Source: Desulfobulbaceae bacterium
Lineage (GTDB): Bacteria; Desulfobacterota; Desulfobulbia; Desulfobulbales; Desulfobulbaceae
Reading direction: 5' to 3'
NCBI GenBank assembly: GCA_027011235.1
Contig: JALVAI010000343.1
Location: 1 to 21,436 of the forward strand
DNA: 21,436 nucleotides
Shown: one piece after another, positions 7,003-14,898 of the stretch
How the letters are laid out: the number at the start of each line of letters is the position of its first letter
Numbering within the stretch: position 1 is the stretch's first letter
Made by a program: the position numbers and the translations under genes
Notes under the pieces: model-generated
Databases searched by the model: none
Told to the model about the DNA's origin: nothing
Seen by the model: the letters and a program-made list of their open reading frames with translations, nothing else

Positions 7003-10000
7003 ACGAAAATTCCTGCTTGGATCGGCCGCGGTCATCGGCGCGGCATCCGTTGCCGGATATAAAGATACCTTAAACGCTGTCTCTACCCTGTCCGACAAGG
7101 GTGAGAAGGCCGACGACTCCATCTATTTTAACTCGCCCGAGGCGGAATACAGTTACCTGGACGACAACTTTGAGCCCAACGAACGCTACAAGGTCTGCGC
7201 CACCGCCTGCATCGGTTGCACCACCCAGTGTGGAGTGCGGGTCAAAATCGACCGCAAAACGGATAAGGTGGTACGGGTGCTGGGCAATCCCTACAACCTG
7301 CTCTCCACCGATCCCTGGATCCCCTACCACACCCCTGTAAAAGAGAGCTACACCATGCTCTCCCAGAAGGGAAAATTCGAGACCTATCGATCCAATGTCT
7401 GCGCCCGGGGCAACAGTGTTTTCTCCAAGATCTACGATGAGTTCCGGGTGCTCAAACCCCTGAAACGGGTTGGCAAACGGGGCGAAAACAAGTGGAAGGA
7501 AATCGAGATCGAGCAGCTCATCGAGGAGATCGTTGAGGGCGGTGATCTTTTTGGCGAGGGCCGGGTCAAGGGGCTTAAAGAGGTGCGGGACACAAAGACC
7601 CCCATCAACCCGGACGAACCTGTTTTCGGCCCCAAATCAAACGGTCTCTGCCTGATCGGCACCACCCACGAGGGACGATTCAAAACCGTGATTCACCGGT
7701 TCCTGAAATCATTTGGCACCTCCAACTTCATGGGCCATACCTCCATCTGCGGGCTGTCCATGCGCGCTGGCGAGGCAGCCTTTCTCGGCAATTTCAAGAA
7801 GTATCCCCACCTGAAACCGGACTTTGAAAACACCCGCTTCCTCCTCAGCATCGGCACGCCTCCGGGCCAGGCGGGTAACCCCTTCAAGCGCCAGGGCAAA
7901 CTGCTCTGCCGGGCCAGGACCGAGGGCGACCTGGAATACGCCATTGTCTCACCCATGCTTGGCAACAGCGACACCGTTGCCGTGGGCGGCCGCAGCTCCT
8001 GGATCCCCATCATTCCAGGAACCGACCTTGCCTTTGTCATGGGCATGCTGCAGGTGATTATCAAAGAAAAGCTCTATAATGCCCAATACCTGGCCATGCC
8101 CTCTTCCCAGGCCATGAAGGCCAGGGGCGATGTCTCCTTTACCAACGCCACCCACCTGATCATTCTGGAAGGCAAAAAGACGGGCAAAATCCTCAAGGAC
8201 AAGGATGGCCCGGTGGTACTTGATGCGGCGGACAACACCGTAAAACCCGCGGCTGCTGTTAGCCAGGCAGTGCTTGAGTATGAGGGCGAGGTCACACTTG
8301 ATGGACTCACCTACCGCGTCCGAACCGCCTTTTCCGAACTGAAAAATAATGCCAATGAGCTCTCCCTTGAGGAGTATTCCCTTGAATGCGGAGTAAATGC
8401 GGCAACAATCATCGAGGTGGCAAGAAAATTCACCTCATTCGGCAGGAAGGCCAGTGTCGACTGCCATGGCGGCACCATGCACACCACCGGATTTTACACC
8501 TCCTATGCGGTGATGATGCTCGGGGCCATGATCGGCAACCTCAACTACAAGGGCGGCATGAGCCCGGGCGGCGGCGCCTACAAGGATTTTGTCGGCAAAC
8601 AGTACAACCTCTTTGCCTACAAGGGCAAATCAAAAATCCACGCCACCCGGATTGACAAGACCCGCATGGCCTATGAAAAGACCAATGCCTTCAAAAAGAA
8701 AAAGGCCGCCGGCGAAAACCCCTATCCGGCCCGCGACACCTGGTATCCCTTTACCAATGCCCTGGAAAGCGAAGTCATCACCAACAGCGCAAAGGGCTAT
8801 CCCTACAAGCTCGACGTGCTGCTCTCGTTTAACTCCAACTTCATGTACGGCACCTGTGGCGGCCAGAACAATATCGAGGAGCTGATCAAGGACCCGAAAA
8901 AGGCGGTGCCGCTCTTTATTGCCGTTGATCCCTTTATCAACGAGACCTCAAAGTACGCCGATTATATTATCCCGGATTCCGTGCTCTACGAGACCTGGGG
9001 CGTGCTCCATGCCTGGGCCGGCTACCAGACCAAGCTCAACACGGTCCGCTTTCCGGTCATCAAGCCAAGGCAGGCCACCTTTGCCAACGGTGAGCCCATC
9101 GAGATGCTCAGCTTCATGATTGCGCTCGGCAAAAAGCTGAACCTGCCGGGTTTCGGTAAAAAGGCGATCAAGGGCAGTGACGGTTCCTGGTATCCCCTGG
9201 ACAAGGCCGAGGATATCTACCTGCGGGTCTTTGAAAATATCGCCATGGACTCCACCCCGGTCCCCGATGCCACGGATGAGGACATCACCTTAAGCGGTAT
9301 CGAACAATGGGTACCTGCCCTGAAACGAATCTGTGGCGCCAACTGGCGCAAGACCGCCTATGTCATGGCCCGGGGCGGCCGTTTTCAGGACGTGGAAAAG
9401 AGCTACCAGGGCGAATTCCTCTCCCGCAAGTACAAAAAACCGATCCAGATTTACAACGAAAAGGTGGGCACAACCAGAAACTCGCTGACCGGCGAGCACC
9501 ACAGCGGCACGGTGCGGTTCTATCCCCAGCGCACGGTCAAGGGAACGCCTTTTAGCAAGCTCTTTCCCCGGGAAAAATTCCCGCTCACCGCTTTTGCCTT
9601 TAAGTCAAACGTATTGGCCACTCCCGATACAGCGGCCTCGTTGCTAAAAGAGATAAAATACACCACCTACATCGACATAAATCCGGCAACAGCCAAACAG
9701 TTTGGCCTGCGCCACGGCGATTATGTGCAACTCTCCAGCGGCAACGGCCACACCGAGGGCTACCTGCGCCTGAGAAACGGCGTCCATCCGGACACTGTTG
9801 GCGTGGAACATGGCGATGGCCGCCGGGGTGAAGGCGCCGTGGACGTGGAGATAAACGGCCAGATCAAACACGGCCTGGTGGCCAGGAAATCAGGGGTGTT
9901 CTACAACAAGATCGGTCTGATGGACCCTGACCGGGAACTGGCCCTGACCACCGACTTTGTCTGCGGCTCCAATGCCAGGCAGGCAATTCCGGTGAGTATC

Positions 10001-10033
10001 AAAAAAATTTCTCCACCGGGCCGCAAGGCCTGA
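6989..10033 (+). CDS. ttrA: Tetrathionate reductase catalytic subunit TtrA (molybdopterin oxidoreductase)
   Basis: This 1014-residue enzyme of the DMSO reductase superfamily is expected to reduce tetrathionate to thiosulfate in the periplasm. A Tat signal begins SRRKFLLGSAAVIGAA. The [4Fe-4S] site is C74-x2-C77-x3-C81 with a distant C138 in NVCARGN. The likely molybdenum ligand is C254 in GHTSICGLSMRAG, the usual position for Cys-ligated members (Ttr/Psr/Phs/Arr). The C-terminal cofactor-binding region includes ATAKQFGLRHGDYVQLSSGNG. The length matches Salmonella TtrA (about 1020) and exceeds ArrA or PsrA. The ATG at 6989 follows AAAGGAG; an in-frame TTG at 6965 is less likely. Gene order ttrB-ttrC-ttrA is the same as in Salmonella. 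Some Desulfobacterota homologues may act on other sulfur compounds, so the substrate is inferred. Confidence 0.88.
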   Translation: MDNSRRKFLLGSAAVIGAASVAGYKDTLNAVSTLSDKGEKADDSIYFNSPEAEYSYLDDNFEPNERYKVCATACIGCTTQCGVRVKIDRKTDKVVRVLGNPYNLLSTDPWIPYHTPVKESYTMLSQKGKFETYRSNVCARGNSVFSKIYDEFRVLKPLKRVGKRGENKWKEIEIEQLIEEIVEGGDLFGEGRVKGLKEVRDTKTPINPDEPVFGPKSNGLCLIGTTHEGRFKTVIHRFLKSFGTSNFMGHTSICGLSMRAGEAAFLGNFKKYPHLKPDFENTRFLLSIGTPPGQAGNPFKRQGKLLCRARTEGDLEYAIVSPMLGNSDTVAVGGRSSWIPIIPGTDLAFVMGMLQVIIKEKLYNAQYLAMPSSQAMKARGDVSFTNATHLIILEGKKTGKILKDKDGPVVLDAADNTVKPAAAVSQAVLEYEGEVTLDGLTYRVRTAFSELKNNANELSLEEYSLECGVNAATIIEVARKFTSFGRKASVDCHGGTMHTTGFYTSYAVMMLGAMIGNLNYKGGMSPGGGAYKDFVGKQYNLFAYKGKSKIHATRIDKTRMAYEKTNAFKKKKAAGENPYPARDTWYPFTNALESEVITNSAKGYPYKLDVLLSFNSNFMYGTCGGQNNIEELIKDPKKAVPLFIAVDPFINETSKYADYIIPDSVLYETWGVLHAWAGYQTKLNTVRFPVIKPRQATFANGEPIEMLSFMIALGKKLNLPGFGKKAIKGSDGSWYPLDKAEDIYLRVFENIAMDSTPVPDATDEDITLSGIEQWVPALKRICGANWRKTAYVMARGGRFQDVEKSYQGEFLSRKYKKPIQIYNEKVGTTRNSLTGEHHSGTVRFYPQRTVKGTPFSKLFPREKFPLTAFAFKSNVLATPDTAASLLKEIKYTTYIDINPATAKQFGLRHGDYVQLSSGNGHTEGYLRLRNGVHPDTVGVEHGDGRRGEGAVDVEINGQIKHGLVARKSGVFYNKIGLMDPDRELALTTDFVCGSNARQAIPVSIKKISPPGRKA

Positions 10034-10045
10034 GCAACGGGAACG

Positions 10046-10073
10046 TTTTCTTTTAAAGGCACCCTAAAGAAAA
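10046..10073. repeat. AT-rich inverted repeat after ttrA
   Basis: TTTTCTTT (10046-10053) and AAAGAAAA (10066-10073) form a perfect 8-bp inverted repeat with a 12-nt loop, 12 bp after the ttrA stop codon. The stem is weak because it is all A/T except for one G/C pair. It may contribute to 3'-end formation together with the stronger hairpin downstream. Confidence 0.4.
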
Positions 10074-10088
10074 AGCAACGCTTGAAAA

Positions 10089-10149
10089 GACCTGCAACAG
10101 ACAGGGGCCATCACAGCCCCAATTTCCTGTTGCAGGTCCTGTACAGGAC
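10089..10149. terminator. Strong nested hairpin and palindrome downstream of ttrA
   Basis: GACCTGCAACAG (10089-10100) pairs perfectly over 12 bp with CTGTTGCAGGTC (10127-10138), and inside it GGGGC (10104-10108) pairs with GCCCC (10116-10120). A 14-bp perfect palindrome, GTCCTGTACAGGAC, follows at 10136-10149 and shares three bases with the outer stem. There is no T-run after the stem on the + strand, but on the - strand the stem is followed directly by TTTT. It could therefore end ttr mRNA as a stable 3' structure, or block transcription entering from the - strand. Intrinsic termination on the + strand is not shown. Confidence 0.5.
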
Positions 10150-10237
10150 ACTCCTGCAGAATCATTCCCCCCACGGTGTCCTTCAACGGTCGGCTGTCCA
10201 ACCATTATCGCACTTTCTATTTTTTTGACTCGACACC

Positions 10238-10266
10238 TTGAATTGGGCCATGTGCCCGCATATACT
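10238..10266 (+). promoter_or_regulatory. Sigma-70-like promoter for the gene at 10351
   Basis: TTGAAT (10238-10243) and TATACT (10261-10266) are separated by 17 bp, giving 4/6 and 5/6 matches to the -35 and -10 consensus. Transcription would start near 10273, about 78 nt before the ATG at 10351. The spacer itself contains GGGC-CATGT-GCCC. The rest of the 317-bp gap between 10034 and 10350 holds only the hairpins described separately, and I see no gene in it. Confidence 0.55.
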
Positions 10267-10284
10267 ATTGTAAGCGACAATAGT
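10264..10284. promoter_or_regulatory. Operator-like palindrome over the -10 and start site
   Basis: ACTATTGT (10264-10271) and ACAATAGT (10277-10284) are a perfect 8-bp inverted repeat with a 5-bp spacer. The left arm overlaps the -10 element and the predicted start site lies in the middle, which is where a repressor would block RNA polymerase. It could also fold as a 5'-end RNA hairpin. No candidate repressor gene is in the window. Confidence 0.5.
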
Positions 10285-10350
10285 CTTTCTCCTGGCCGGC
10301 GTGGAGCGGGATGACCCGGCAAAGACCTTTTTTAAGCACTGCACAAAGCG

Positions 10351-10836
10351 ATGAACAGGAAAATAGCTGCATTACGCCATTATAAACTGACATTGACAGG
10401 GTTGGCAGTGGCATCACTGCTGTTTGGCATTTCCGTAATATTTGAGATTGATCTTGGAGATATGCTGATAAAGCTCCTCGAATCAACAGAAAAGTACGAA
10501 CTGGATGAGCTTTTCCTCAGCACGCTTATCTTCCTCGGTTTTCTGGTATTCGATCTTTTCCAACGACAAAAACAACAGAAACTGGAAAAGGAAAAGGAAA
10601 AGGAAAAGATAGGCATCTATACGGCCATGCTTTCCTCGGCCCACCACATTCTCAATAATTTCCTCAACCAGATGCAGCTTGTCAAAATAACGGCCGACAA
10701 TACTCCGGGTTTTGACCCCAGGGTCCTTGACCTCTATGACACGATCATGCATGATGCCGAGCAACAGATGCAGGAACTCAGCAACCTGACAGAGATAACC
10801 GAAGAGACAATCAAGGAGTCTGTCAAGCCGAAATAA
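10351..10836 (+). CDS. Two-TM membrane protein with orphan DHp-like helix segment
   Basis: I do not recognise a named family for this 161-residue protein. Two hydrophobic segments (about 14-32 and 54-71) are followed by a highly charged coiled coil (QKQQKLEKEKEKEK, 73-86). A helical region with SSAHHILNNFLNQMQLV (95-111) and a second long helix (about 124-155) come next. The H98/H99...N102/N103 pattern recalls the phospho-histidine helix of histidine kinases or Spo0B-like phosphotransferases, but there is no ATPase domain and no receiver. It could be a dimerisation or phosphotransfer partner for the neighbouring kinases; that is inference. The ribosome-binding site is weak, yet the good promoter and the coherent domain order support a real gene. 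It converges on the hybrid kinase gene ending at 10963. The 126-bp gap between them has only weak stems. Confidence 0.75.
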   Translation: MNRKIAALRHYKLTLTGLAVASLLFGISVIFEIDLGDMLIKLLESTEKYELDELFLSTLIFLGFLVFDLFQRQKQQKLEKEKEKEKIGIYTAMLSSAHHILNNFLNQMQLVKITADNTPGFDPRVLDLYDTIMHDAEQQMQELSNLTEITEETIKESVKPK

Positions 10837-10962
10837 CCAGGGTTGCGAATAACTCTTCTCCTGACAGTGACCGGGGAAAGAGCGGTCGTTACACCACACA
10901 ACCACCATGAAAAATATGGCGGCGGCAGTCGTTCCCCTGCGGATTTGGGGTGGGGAGTACAA

Positions 10963-13900
10963 TCAATCCCTGGCGGCAGGGGGATGTTGCCCGCACCAGG
11001 TATTGATGGTGGCAATGGCCTTGTCAACGGCAAAAAGGTCCATGTGCCTTGCCAGTTCCACTACCATCTCCTCTGCCTCGGTGCCGGCGCAGTCAGTCTG
11101 AATCTCTTCAAGAAGTGTGTCGGCAGCGCCGAGATCACTGTGGAGGAGGGATTTCAGGGCGATCAGTCGCGCATGCAGTTTTTCCATGTCCAAGCTGCCG
11201 GCCGGGGCTCTGTTCTTCTCTGACCGGTAAAGAATCACATCTATTTCTTCAAGCACCTCTGCCAGTAGTTGCTCCATCTCTGCCAGGAGTTCCTTATCCG
11301 GCATGTTGCCCTTTTTCAGCTCCTCGTCCACGGCACAGGTACAGTCATAAAGTTTGGTGGCCCCGATATTGCCGAAAACCCCCTTGAGGGCATGGCAGTA
11401 CTCCTCACCGGCCGTGATCCCCTCTTCCCTGAGCAGCTTTCCGAGCTTCTCCACCGCCCTGTCATACCGGTCCCTGAGACGGCGGAGCTGCCTGTGATAG
11501 GCCTTCCTGCTGCCGCCGATACGATAGACGCCTTTCTCTATATCAAGAATCTGCCGCTCCTTGTTCCCATTATTTTCCCAAAGACGGTCGCTGCCAACCC
11601 TTTCTGCTGCATTGTCGATAATCCTGGCGGAATCCGATTGCAGGATTTTCCCTATAACCGAGACCAGCCGCCCGGGATCAATTGGCTTGGTGATGACATC
11701 GGTCATGCCGGCCCGCAGACATTTTTCCCGGTCATCGGTCATGGCCAGCGCTGTCAGGGCGATAATGGGCAGGGTGCGCAGATGGGCATAGCCGCTCTTT
11801 TCCCCCTGCCGGCGAATCTTGCGGGTGGCCTCAAGGCCGTCCAGAACCGGCATGTGCACATCCATGAGTATCAGGTCATAACGGCGCTCAACCGCCATCT
11901 TGACGGCCTCGGCGCCATTTATTGCCTCATCCACCTCGATATCCATGCTCTCCAGGAACTCACGGGAAAAATCCCGGTTGAGCTCGTTGTCTTCCACCAG
12001 GAGGAAACGCCGGCCACGGTAAGAGGACTGGGCGGGAACATCGTGATAGCCGTTTTCCTTCTCCAGGACAACAAGCCGGTTGTGGCCGAGGACTGAAAGG
12101 ATTGTATCAAGCAGGGTGGAGGGAGTGGCCGGTTTGATCAGGATGGCATCATAGCCTGCCTGGTCGGCCTGAGAAAAAACAGTTTCCCTGCCGTGACCCG
12201 TGGTCAGGACCAGCTTTGGTTTGGGCATTATTGCTGACTCATCCAGAATCTGTTGTGCGGTCGCGCTGCTGTCAAAACCTGGCATCTCCCGGTCAACAAA
12301 AACAATATCAATGGGAAAATCGGTGTTTTTCAAGGCGGATATGGCCGCAGCGCCATCAGCGGCGGTCGCGACCTCCATATGGCAGGAGGACATGATCTCG
12401 ACAAGAATATTCCGGGAAGCGGGATTACCCTCGACAACAAGGACCCGGACCCCTTGCAGCAGAGGACCGATTTTTTCCTGGAGTGATGATTGACGGTCGT
12501 CCTGCTCGGGAAGCTGCAAACGCAGGGTACAGCAGAAGGTGGAACCCTGTCCGGGCGCTGTTTTTTCTATCCAGATGCGACCACCCATCATGTGGGCCAG
12601 GGCCTGGCTGATGGTCAGGCCCAGACCCGTACCGCCATGACGGCGGGTGGTCGATTGATCGGCCTGGGTAAACTTTTCAAAAATTTTTCCCCTGGTCTTT
12701 TCATCCATGCCCAGGCCGGTATCCCGCACCGTGATCTGCAGGGTGATCTGACTGCCGGTTATCAGTGGCCCGCCGGTACATTCCAGGCAGGACAGGGAGA
12801 GTTCCACCTCCCCCTCTTCCGTAAATTTACAGGCATTGCCGCAAAGGTTGAGAAGGATCTGGCCAATCCGGACGGGATCACCGATCAGGACCGGAGGCAG
12901 ATGCATATCCTGGCGGATCAGGAACTGGACATTCTTGTCCTCCACCAGGATTTCAACGGAATCCTTGAGTTGCTCCAGGACGGATTCGAGGCGGAACTCA
13001 ACCTGCTCAAGCTCCATCTTCCCTGCCTCTATCTTGGACAGGTCAAGGATATCGTTAATTATGGCGAGCAGGGATTGGGCCGCTTTCCTGGCCTTGTGCA
13101 GGTATGTTCTCTGTTGCTCGGTAAGCCTGGTTTTCAGGGCCAGATACAGCATGCCGAGAACGGCATTCATGGGGGTCCTGATCTCATGGCTCATGTTGGC
13201 CAGGAAATCCGACTTGGCCTTTGAGGCGGCAATGGCCTTTTCCCGCTGCTCGACCAGTTGCCGCTGGAGCTCCTTTTGCCTTTGAATATCGAGCCAGCGG
13301 ACATGAATGGTCACCTTGTTATCCAGGACAAGACGGGTATAGACAACATCGGTCCAGAATTCTGTTCCATCTGCCCTCACATGAACCCATTGAAAATGAT
13401 GGCAGCCCTCGTCCATGGCGCGGCGCACCATCTTGTCCGCCGCATGGCCGGAATCCCCGGCATCGGGCTGGACCGGAGGACTCAAATCAACAGGACGCCT
13501 GCCCACAACCTGTTCCCTGTCTCTGTAACCAAGCATGGTCAAGGCCGACTCGTTACAGTCGATAAAGACCCCGTCCCGCAGAAGGAGGATCGCGTCGGCG
13601 GATTTTTCATAAATGGTCCTGAAGATGCGGCGCTGTTCATCCAGTTTTCGGTTGATGGCCGAAAGTTTCCGGTTCCAGTAAAAAAAAACGGCGAGAACAA
13701 AAAGAGCCAGAGACAGGACTTTCCAGGCCAGGGAGTAGTCCGTTTTCTGTTCAAACCGTACCTGGATCCATTTGTCGTAAATCTGCTGTTTTTCTTCCCT
13801 GGAGAGGGAACGAATGGCCTTGTCGAGGATGGTGATCAACTCGGGCGAGTTTCCCCGGTAGGTGGCCAGGGCTATGGACAGGGAATGCCTGGATTTTCCC

Positions 13901-14856
13901 GCTATTTTCAAATTCAGTTCCGGATGTTTGCCGATATTGAAGCTGGCAACGGGCAGGATACCCACATAGGTATAGGCCTTTTCCCTGGCCACTGTCTGCA
14001 GGGCCTCTTCAACATTGTCCACCCGGAGAAGCCGCAGGGACGGATAACGGCGGGCAAGCATCCTGGTGACGGCGTACCCTTTGACCACAACGATCTTTTG
14101 CCCGGCAAGGTCATCGAGACTGTTGATAAATGGTTTGTCCTGGGTGGTAACCATGACCACAGGAAAGGTGAAGTAAGGCCTGGTAAAATTGAATTTCCCT
14201 GTCCGTTTAGCAGTTTTTGCAATCGCGGAAAGAAGCTCAACCTTATGCTCCTTGACAAGAAAGAGCGACCGGGACCAGGAGTCGGTCCGTATCCACTTGA
14301 ACTGAATGCCGGTCTTTTTGCCGATAAGCTGGAGAATATCATTGCTCATTCCCCGGGGTGTGCCATCTTCGCCAATGAGCTCGATCGGCGGCCAGAACGG
14401 ATCAGTGACAAAGGTAACAACCGGATGGGTGGCAAGATATTGATGTTCCCGGTCGGTCAGAAAAAAATCATAGGGATTGCTGTAATAGAGGGTAATCCGG
14501 CCAAGAAGATCATGATGGTAGATAATTGGCTTGCTGATGGATTGAAAATGGGCCAGGTCGCCCTCCTGGCGTTGGATATTGACAAGTTCCCTGTCAAGCT
14601 GCCGGTCCCAAATAGTGATCGCCTGGACAAGCTCATTGTTTTTAATGGCGTCCCGGGCGATATTTCGCATTGTCTCGAGATCATAGGTGTAAAGAGGACC
14701 GCTATAGAGCTTTGCCAGATCGGCAACCGTCCGCTCCATGTCCAGGCGGGTTGCCGCCATCGATGCAGAACACACGCCAAGAAACAGGAGAAGAAAGAGA
14801 AGGAGACCACTTCTTTTTCTGGCAGATGGCCGGTTATATTGTGGGCGTATCAGCAA
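10963..14856 (-). CDS. Phosphorelay hybrid histidine kinase (PBPb-TM-PAS-HisKA-HATPase-REC-REC-Hpt)
   Basis: This 1297-residue membrane protein resembles BvgS/EvgS-type unorthodox kinases. A signal or first TM (about 14-33) leads to a periplasmic SBP3-like sensor (about 130-375, FVTDPFWPPIELIGEDGTPRGMSNDIL). A TM at about 382-400 is followed by PAS (about 415-535), then HisKA with MSHEIRTPMN (H557). The HATPase carries NLCGNACKFT, DTGLGMD and GGTGLGL. REC1 has D855 but reads VEGN where an acidic pair is expected. REC2 is complete (VEDN, D999, ITKP). The Hpt domain has HALKG with H1155. Phosphate should pass H557 to a receiver to H1155, then to an external regulator not seen here. The start is TTG (14854-14856), 42 bp after the SBP stop and in the same frame. 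No ATG precedes the signal segment, so this start is the best available but uncertain. Confidence 0.9.
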   Translation of the reverse strand: MLIRPQYNRPSARKRSGLLLFLLLFLGVCSASMAATRLDMERTVADLAKLYSGPLYTYDLETMRNIARDAIKNNELVQAITIWDRQLDRELVNIQRQEGDLAHFQSISKPIIYHHDLLGRITLYYSNPYDFFLTDREHQYLATHPVVTFVTDPFWPPIELIGEDGTPRGMSNDILQLIGKKTGIQFKWIRTDSWSRSLFLVKEHKVELLSAIAKTAKRTGKFNFTRPYFTFPVVMVTTQDKPFINSLDDLAGQKIVVVKGYAVTRMLARRYPSLRLLRVDNVEEALQTVAREKAYTYVGILPVASFNIGKHPELNLKIAGKSRHSLSIALATYRGNSPELITILDKAIRSLSREEKQQIYDKWIQVRFEQKTDYSLAWKVLSLALFVLAVFFYWNRKLSAINRKLDEQRRIFRTIYEKSADAILLLRDGVFIDCNESALTMLGYRDREQVVGRRPVDLSPPVQPDAGDSGHAADKMVRRAMDEGCHHFQWVHVRADGTEFWTDVVYTRLVLDNKVTIHVRWLDIQRQKELQRQLVEQREKAIAASKAKSDFLANMSHEIRTPMNAVLGMLYLALKTRLTEQQRTYLHKARKAAQSLLAIINDILDLSKIEAGKMELEQVEFRLESVLEQLKDSVEILVEDKNVQFLIRQDMHLPPVLIGDPVRIGQILLNLCGNACKFTEEGEVELSLSCLECTGGPLITGSQITLQITVRDTGLGMDEKTRGKIFEKFTQADQSTTRRHGGTGLGLTISQALAHMMGGRIWIEKTAPGQGSTFCCTLRLQLPEQDDRQSSLQEKIGPLLQGVRVLVVEGNPASRNILVEIMSSCHMEVATAADGAAAISALKNTDFPIDIVFVDREMPGFDSSATAQQILDESAIMPKPKLVLTTGHGRETVFSQADQAGYDAILIKPATPSTLLDTILSVLGHNRLVVLEKENGYHDVPAQSSYRGRRFLLVEDNELNRDFSREFLESMDIEVDEAINGAEAVKMAVERRYDLILMDVHMPVLDGLEATRKIRRQGEKSGYAHLRTLPIIALTALAMTDDREKCLRAGMTDVITKPIDPGRLVSVIGKILQSDSARIIDNAAERVGSDRLWENNGNKERQILDIEKGVYRIGGSRKAYHRQLRRLRDRYDRAVEKLGKLLREEGITAGEEYCHALKGVFGNIGATKLYDCTCAVDEELKKGNMPDKELLAEMEQLLAEVLEEIDVILYRSEKNRAPAGSLDMEKLHARLIALKSLLHSDLGAADTLLEEIQTDCAGTEAEEMVVELARHMDLFAVDKAIATINTWCGQHPPAARD

Positions 14857-14898
14857 GGCCTGGTACCATTCCTGCGGGTTGAAGCGTGGCCATGACGG

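Noticed and set aside
10585..10609. Purine-rich GGAAAA/AGGAAA tandem pattern as a microsatellite
   Set aside because: It encodes the Lys/Glu coiled coil of the 10351 protein in frame and is short, so coding explains it.
13258..14895. Long + strand open frame of 545 codons
   Set aside because: It lies fully antisense to the hybrid kinase, whose domains are unmistakable. Its translation shows no domain logic and is a codon-bias shadow.
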